Shown: in pieces, positions 58,735-64,000 of the stretch
How the letters are laid out: every line of letters starts with the position of its first letter
Position numbering within the stretch: position 1 is the stretch's first letter
From: Batillaria attramentaria
Taxonomy: Eukaryota > Mollusca > Gastropoda > Batillariidae
Assembly: GCA_018292915.2 (NCBI GenBank)
Contig: JACVVK020000001.1
Location: 1,180,001 to 1,244,000, forward strand
Direction of reading: 5' to 3'
Length of the DNA: 64,000 nt
The notes under the pieces: model-generated
Database searches by the model: none
Seen by the model: only the letters and a program-made list of their open reading frames with translations
Told to the model about the DNA's origin: nothing
Program-made: the position numbers and the translations under genes

Positions 58735-58911
58735 GGGGAGCCGGGGTGGCCGAATGATAGAGCGTTGGACTTCTAATGCTCGGGTCGTGAGTTCGTATCC
58801 CGGCTGGGGCCAAATATTTGTGCTGGCTTTTTCATCGTTGCCTCGTCTTTGATATCACCCGTATGTGGTGGAAAAGGACGTTAAACCCCCCAAACGCCCA
58901 CCCGCCTACAC
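58735..58911 (+). mobile_element. Family A SINE, 13-bp target-site duplication
   Basis: CCGTATTACTTGA at 58722-58734 and 58912-58924. Confidence 0.8.
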
Positions 58912-59064
58912 CCGTATTACTTGAAGAGTCTCGAACTGAAAATAACAGAACAATGATGGGTGGAAAGGAAAATATTCGAGTTGGACCTCCTTCTTGTTCT
59001 TCTTTAGCATTATTACTGTAGACATGTCGGTGACATTGAAAACATGTTTGTGTGCGTGTGTGTG

Positions 59065-59313
59065 TGGGGGGGGGGGGGGGAACCTCGTTCCAGTTCGATA
59101 AAACTGCTCAAATTACTCTTGCCTGAAATTTCACGTGAATTAATCAGACACAAAGGTGCCCCGTCTCCGTGCTGCTAAAAGAACACGGTTAAATGTGCCA
59201 TTCTTGACACAGCTGCTGTGTGCATACCGTGCATCAGGCCGCGACGTTGCTGCTTTCTTTACAGGTCACCCTCCCATAGGTAGGCCCCACCCTCGTGGCC
59301 ACCCTCCTTCCTT

Positions 59314-59351
<38 letters not shown>
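59065..59351. repeat. G run and (CA)n tract
   Basis: G run at 59067-59080 and CA at 59318-59351. No gene seen from 59025 to 59770. Confidence 0.85.
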
Positions 59352-59354
<3 letters not shown>

Positions 59355-59778
59355 GCTGTGAGCGCAGCGGTATGCCACATAAAAACCATATGCTCGAGAG
59401 ATATGCATATTACACGGTTTGTGTCACTCCGCTCTCCCGCGATATTAGTAACGTGTGCACGCGCTGTGACGACACGGGGTCGTTCCTGGCCACTGGTTGG
59501 CTGGAATATGTGTGTTATAAAAACAGATATTCACCTGCACTGCGCGGGGACTAGATAAGCTTGTTTTTCCTCTTCACTGAGCTAATCTTGTCGCATGGCT
59601 TACGATGTATATTCTTATATCCAACATGTTGTTAATACTAACATGTAAAATGGTCTGTTAACGTTCGTATTTTAACATTTCGGCGTCACTCGCGTGTTGT
59701 TCTGTGATGGTTAGTGGCCCTGCAAACTGTCTAGACACAGGGGGACAACTGGTTGGTTCCTTTGGTCGGTTGGCTGGT

Positions 59779-60010
59779 TCTTTGACGTCCTTTTTCCACC
59801 ACGTAAAGGTGTTATCACAGAAGGGGCTTCCCCCCCCTCTCTCTCTCTCTCTCTCTGGTAGAGCGTTGGACTTCTAATGCTCGGGTCGTGAGTTCGATCC
59901 CGGCTGGGGCCAAATATTTGTGCTGGCTTTTTCATCGTTGCCCCGTCTTTGATATCACCCTATGTGGTGGAAAAGGACGTTAAACCCCCAAACACCCACG
60001 CACCCACCCT
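59779..60010 (+). mobile_element. Two truncated family A SINEs in opposite orientation
   Basis: 59779-59830 is a minus-strand 3' end. 59856-60010 is a plus-strand copy lacking its first 15 or so bases, flanked on both sides by (CT)n (59838-59854, 60011-60024), probably its duplicated target. Confidence 0.65.
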
Positions 60011-60834
60011 CTCTCTCTCTCTCTCACGCCTCGCCACCAGCCCTGAAAGCTTGACTACCTCGACTACGCCAGCTTTCCCATTGGGATAACTGAAACCAGA
60101 TTCTTCTCTTGTTTGGGTTTTGTCGGGGCACATCACGTGACAGGATGTCGGATGTCCTATGTAGTTTCAGCACTAATAGGGGCGGGACGCACCCCATAAT
60201 ATATAATACACACGGACTATTCAGATCGCGAGGCAGGGATTACTTTCTGCACGGCCAGGTCATGCATATCGGACATATTTTACGAGGTTAAAGTTCCCAA
60301 AGCCCCAAAAGGACCGAAACAAACGCTGTTAGCTAACCGCGGATCGCGGGATGTCGAGAAAGTCTACAGCCTGTCATTACATCTTCATGATAACCCGACT
60401 GAAGCAGCGTGGCCTGAACTGATGTACTGCCTGGGCGTCCTTGGCAGCGTCGTCCACGTCGCAGGCAGGTACATGGCTCCCGGCCGTTGCTTTAGTCAGT
60501 AACCGTTTGAAGTTGGTCGTAAAACCTGATAACAACTTCACGTCGACCTAACAAACTAAAGTGTATGAAGATGAGACGCCATCTGAGGCAAGGAGCCTCA
60601 AGTGCCACACTCACTACCAAGCACAGCCAAAGCATGGCTGAAATGAGAGAGTAAGCGGGGTATTTACGAGTCGAGCAAAGTTTCATAGTTTCTTCAGATT
60701 TCTTCGACGACTTCCGTCTCACCTTGCCAAATCGCTGACAAGAGATACACCCAAACTGATCGAGTGATTGCATTATTAAAGAGGTCTTCACAGCTAAAAA
60801 TAAAGTTAGATCACAAAGTAGTGGTGAGCGGGGT
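60011..60834. other. No gene recognised
   Basis: Likely intron or intergenic DNA upstream of the FGF exon in gene direction. A 121-codon minus frame (60492-60857) shows no FGF core motif. 61073-61615 has none either. Confidence 0.3.
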
Positions 60835-61072
60835 TTAACACATTTCGTACCGCGCACGAGTATCCCACGTTTGTAACTGTTTTGTTTTTGTTTTTTTTTA
60901 GTTTTGGCCCTGTGTGCGAAAATTAGTCAGGATTTACGGTTCCTTCACGGCTCGTTTTGCATCAACCACGAGTATAATCAAAGCGCAACACTTTCAGTAA
61001 GCCAAATATAAATTAACTTAAGGGCCGCCATTGTTGCACAACCCCAAACGTATTTGGTAGGAATTGAGTTAA
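60835..61072 (+). mobile_element. TTAA-flanked MITE (family G), copy 2
   Basis: TTAA at 60835-60838 and 61069-61072. The ends form an imperfect terminal inverted repeat: TTAACACATTTCGTACC on the left against TTAACTCAATTCCTACC read inwards from the right. There is no coding capacity. TTAA target sites are characteristic of piggyBac-like and some other DNA transposons. Confidence 0.7.
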
Positions 61073-61617
61073 GGTCATGGCAGTACACGTATAAAAGGGA
61101 AGTTATACACCTGAACGATTAGCATGGATTAGACGAACAGTAACCTCATGTGTCAATCCATCTATCTTTGGTGATTATCGCCACCAGTCACGAAGAGGGA
61201 AGGCTGAATAAGCAATCACATAACGCGAGTGAATTCAGAATATGTGAAGTATCCAAGCTATGTTAGATATTCACCTACATCGTCTCCGAGAGGCGTGACA
61301 CTCCTATATCGCACACTGCGGTGTCCACAAATCGGGTCGGAAATACCGTGATTATGCATGTGGCTTAATCTTCGAAACTGGAGCCTACAGTGCAGCTTCA
61401 TTGTTATCATGGGCTAATTACAAAGCCTGTGCTGTTATGAGGCTGTTCTCACACAAACACACACTGACACTGAGGCGGCTCGATTATCAGGTGTGTGATC
61501 ATCATTAGCTTGCTTTACGTCCTATGGCTTTTGGCCCTTAAGGACAAGTTGTTCCTGGCGTGTGTCTTTGGCTGCTTGGCTAGGCGAGTGTCAGGTGTGT
61601 GGCTGTAACAACACATA

Positions 61618-61880
61618 GTTATGTGCTCTCAGTAATGCAACTGTATTCGGGCCAGATGCGGAAGGAACCCTGCAACACCACCAGGCAGGCGCTCGAGTGG
61701 AACCCGCAGGGGAAGAGGAAAAGAGGGCGCCCCAAGCAGACCTGGAGGAGGAGCTTGCACTGCGAGCTGCGAGACTCCGGCCTGACATGGGAGGAGGCCA
61801 AGACCTGCGCCAGGGACAGAGTGAGATGGAGGAGAGCTGTTGAGGCCCTATGCTTCTCTAGGAGCCGAAAGGACTAAACT
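61618..61880 (+). pseudogene. RTE-like LINE 3' fragment, related to the element at 6899-10189
   Basis: The plus-strand frame ending at 61877 has TTRQALEWNPQGKRKRGRP, a TWRR block, a WEEAK block and DRVRWRRAVEALC, aligning by eye residue for residue with the last 70 or so residues of the intact LINE protein at roughly half identity. It stops at TAA 61875-61877. Everything upstream of the C terminus is missing, as expected for a 5'-truncated insertion. No target-site duplication was found. Confidence 0.75.
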
Positions 61881-61930
61881 ATTAGGGACAGTAGTTGTGT
61901 ACATGACTACATTGGAAATAGGCACTTAAA

Positions 61931-62328
61931 AATAATAATAATAATAATCGCATTAATATAGGCGCTTTATCCCAAATATTTTGGCTCAAAGCGCCGCGAG
62001 CTAAACCCAACACGCACGCTCACGTGAATCACACGCATTCCCTCACACACAGGACATAAACGCATTACAATCACTTGGTGCGAAGGGTCAGCTCAGCTAT
62101 TTAAATTTCGGAATTTAGATCTGCATTTATTTTTCAAACTTGGTGGGCTGAACATTTCCAAAGCAGAGGGGGAGGAAGCCGGAGTACCCGGAGAGAACCC
62201 CCGACGATCGGCCCGAATGAACGGTGCCACATACGAGAAGGAAAAATTCTTTGCCCCGAGTGGGGCTCGAACCCCTGACCTCTCGCATTGGTGACAAGTC
62301 TCTTAACCACTAGACCACCGACCGCCCC
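61931..62328 (-). mobile_element. Family B SINE, full length
   Basis: Nearly identical to the nested copy at 1280-1663, including the ATCCCAAATATTTTGGC variant near the 3' stem, so both probably derive from one recent source. Confidence 0.8.
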
Positions 62329-62366
62329 ACTTGGGATTTGAGCTGGTCGGCTGGTTGCTTACGGGT

Positions 62367-62630
62367 TTAACTCAGTTCCTATCAAATAAAATTGGGGTTG
62401 TACACCAGTGGCCACACTAAAAATAATCATAATTAATTCCTGTTTGCATGATTTAAAATTTGGTCTGGCTGGAGTGTTGCACTTGGATTACACTCATGTT
62501 TGCTGCAGTAAGAGCCGTTAATAAATTCTTGCCCGATTTTCGTATAAATTTATATATATATGTATATATATATAAAACCGAAAATCAGTCACAAACGTGG
62601 GATACTCGTGCGCGGTACGAAATTTTTTAA
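62367..62630 (-). mobile_element. TTAA-flanked MITE (family G), copy 3, inverted relative to copy 2
   Basis: TTAA at 62367-62370 and 62627-62630. On the minus strand it aligns along its whole length with copies 1 and 2, with an added AT-rich tract at 62548-62573. It lies 1.3 kb from copy 2 in opposite orientation. Confidence 0.7.
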
Positions 62631-62631
62631 G

Positions 62632-62750
62632 GTCCTGTTACATAACACACGAGCAATATCAAAGTCGAGGCGACGAAAAAGAACAAAAAACAAAAAAAGG
62701 CAGCACAAATATTTGTCGCCCAGCCAGAATTTGAACGCATGACCCGAGCT
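62632..62750 (-). mobile_element. Degenerate family A SINE
   Basis: Retains AATATCAAAGTCGAGGCGAC, GGCAGCACAAATATTTG and the GCATGACCCGAGC part of the head. It adjoins the family G element. Confidence 0.5.
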
Positions 62751-64000
62751 CCCTCACTAAAGATAATTTTCCGTCGAAAACGATTGGTTCCATCATTTGT
62801 ATCAGAACAATCTACCAGTGTTTCAGTGTATTCGTATGCTAACTGAACATAATTAACACGTGGCTGTTGGAGTTTGTCCATAAAACGTTCAGTGTTACGA
62901 TTGAGGCTTCGCCACATCCGTCATGCTCCTTTAAAATCGGACCGCAGCTGCCCATGCATTAAGTGCCATGCCGATAACGAAGTCACGGTCACTCTAGTGG
63001 TCATCTCGAAGCACCTGATAAGGCTGGCCGAATGAGAGAAGCCATCTGCTGGCTATCACAGTCCCCCCTCTTGTAGCTAGGACAGTCACACTGAGTGGAC
63101 ACGCTGGCTCTTTGGACTCGATGACCCCGGGGCCAAGCCACCCCTAGGGTTTGCAATCGCTTTTTCCTTTCATGAAACCCTAATTTCGTCCTATTTGCCG
63201 AGAGCAAACTCCTGATGAAGGGGGGGCCCCCAAGGATACGCGCTGTGCATATAGCATGTTCGGCAGTTGTCAAGCAGAGGTCAAGTTTTGAGGGTGCTAG
63301 AAAGTTTACGACTGCCGGTCAAAAGACGACTCCCCCCCCCCCCCTCATTCAACAATGAGAGAAAAGGCCGATCACAGCTTATAAAGAAGAACAGGAGAAA
63401 AGCGGTACTCTGTGGGTCTGCGGGGAGTTGGGGGTGGGGGTGGGGTGGGGAGGGAGATACGGGAGAAGGAGGAGGAGGGAACATTACTACAAACCCTACG
63501 GGGTTTAATTCACAGGGCAGTGCGAAAAAACTTGGGATCTGCTGCCGGCCATGACCGTCAGAAATGGGACTCCGCGATCAAGAAGAAGAAAACAGCTCAA
63601 GACGACAGAAGGAGGATGTCCACAGCGAGCAAAGCCAAGACACAGAGAGAGTCAACAGTCACTGCCCTCCATGTCTCCAGGCAACCTGCAGTCAGTGAGC
63701 CGAGAATCCCATTAGTCAGCGGTTCCGTCAAAGACCACTTCATCGACTCATTCACTGCAGTCTCCTTGGCGTAAACACGGGACAGTGCGATAACTGGCCG
63801 GGAAGAAAGGCGCGGTACTGTCCGACACTTGACTCCGGGCCATAAAAAGCGGACGACATCAATGTCCCTGATTGGCTAATTGCCTTGGGAGCCAAACAGG
63901 CGTGCGTTATGGCCTGTAATTTTCTAATTACACCCCGTACATCACCGGTCGAGCAGATGCGACAAATAATGGCTACCTCGGGGGTGAGCGAGCAGCTAAA
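62751..64000. other. No gene recognised
   Basis: The plus frame ending at 63774 is Lys/Arg/Ser-rich from about 63510 (KKKTAQDDRRRMSTASKAK) and follows a TTTAATTCACAG acceptor-like site; no domain is recognised. No earlier FGF exon (the YLCMN-type motif) was found on the minus strand. Confidence 0.3.

Noticed and set aside
60492..60857. Upstream FGF exon
   Set aside because: The minus frame has no beta-trefoil motif, no YLCMN-type segment and no suitable donor site in phase 0.

Overview
This is a stretch of animal nuclear DNA, almost all of it non-coding. It is packed with tRNA-derived SINEs, short inverted-repeat elements, minisatellites and very long (CA)n, (CT)n, (GACA)n and C-run simple repeats. 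The repeat style (tRNA-headed SINEs ending in CCCA or ATT tails, an RTE-like LINE with almost no 3' UTR, heavy CA microsatellites) suggests a marine mollusc, most likely a gastropod such as a periwinkle. That attribution is inference from memory of such genomes, not a database result.

Only one host gene segment is recognised. A minus-strand terminal exon (57572-57862) encodes the C-terminal third of a fibroblast growth factor, closest in style to the FGF8/17/18 group. It has a plausible splice acceptor, an in-frame stop and a basic C-terminal tail. The gene's earlier exons should lie at higher coordinates; none was found before the right edge, so 57863-64000 is probably intron and sequence below 57571 is probably 3' UTR.

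The most complete mobile element is an RTE-like LINE on the minus strand (6899-10189). It has an intact endonuclease plus reverse transcriptase frame, a 13-bp target-site duplication and a stop codon 4 nt from the element end. Three broken LINE fragments are also present (4445-4764, about 24890-25515, about 61618-61880).

Layout: 1-6.7 kb, SINEs, CA/GT tracts and a LINE fragment; 6.7-10.2 kb, the intact LINE; 10.6-24.8 kb, many SINE copies, a 50-bp minisatellite, palindromic and TIR elements; 24.9-30 kb, a LINE fragment and the largest microsatellites; 30.3-32.2 kb, a 25-bp minisatellite with a 450-bp higher-order repeat; 32.2-50 kb, SINEs, MITEs and tandem duplications; 50-57.5 kb, lower repeat density, possibly FGF 3' UTR; 57.6-64 kb, the FGF exon, then repeats within its likely intron.

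The commonest SINE (called family A here, about 180 bp, tRNA head, CCCA-rich tail) is present in about 25 full or partial copies on both strands, many with perfect 11-14 bp target-site duplications. Family B (about 390 bp, tRNA head, 3' stem-loop, ATT tail) has seven full or partial copies. Family names A, B, C, D, E, G and H are local labels only. No CRISPR array, rRNA gene, free-standing tRNA gene or bacterial-type operon was seen.
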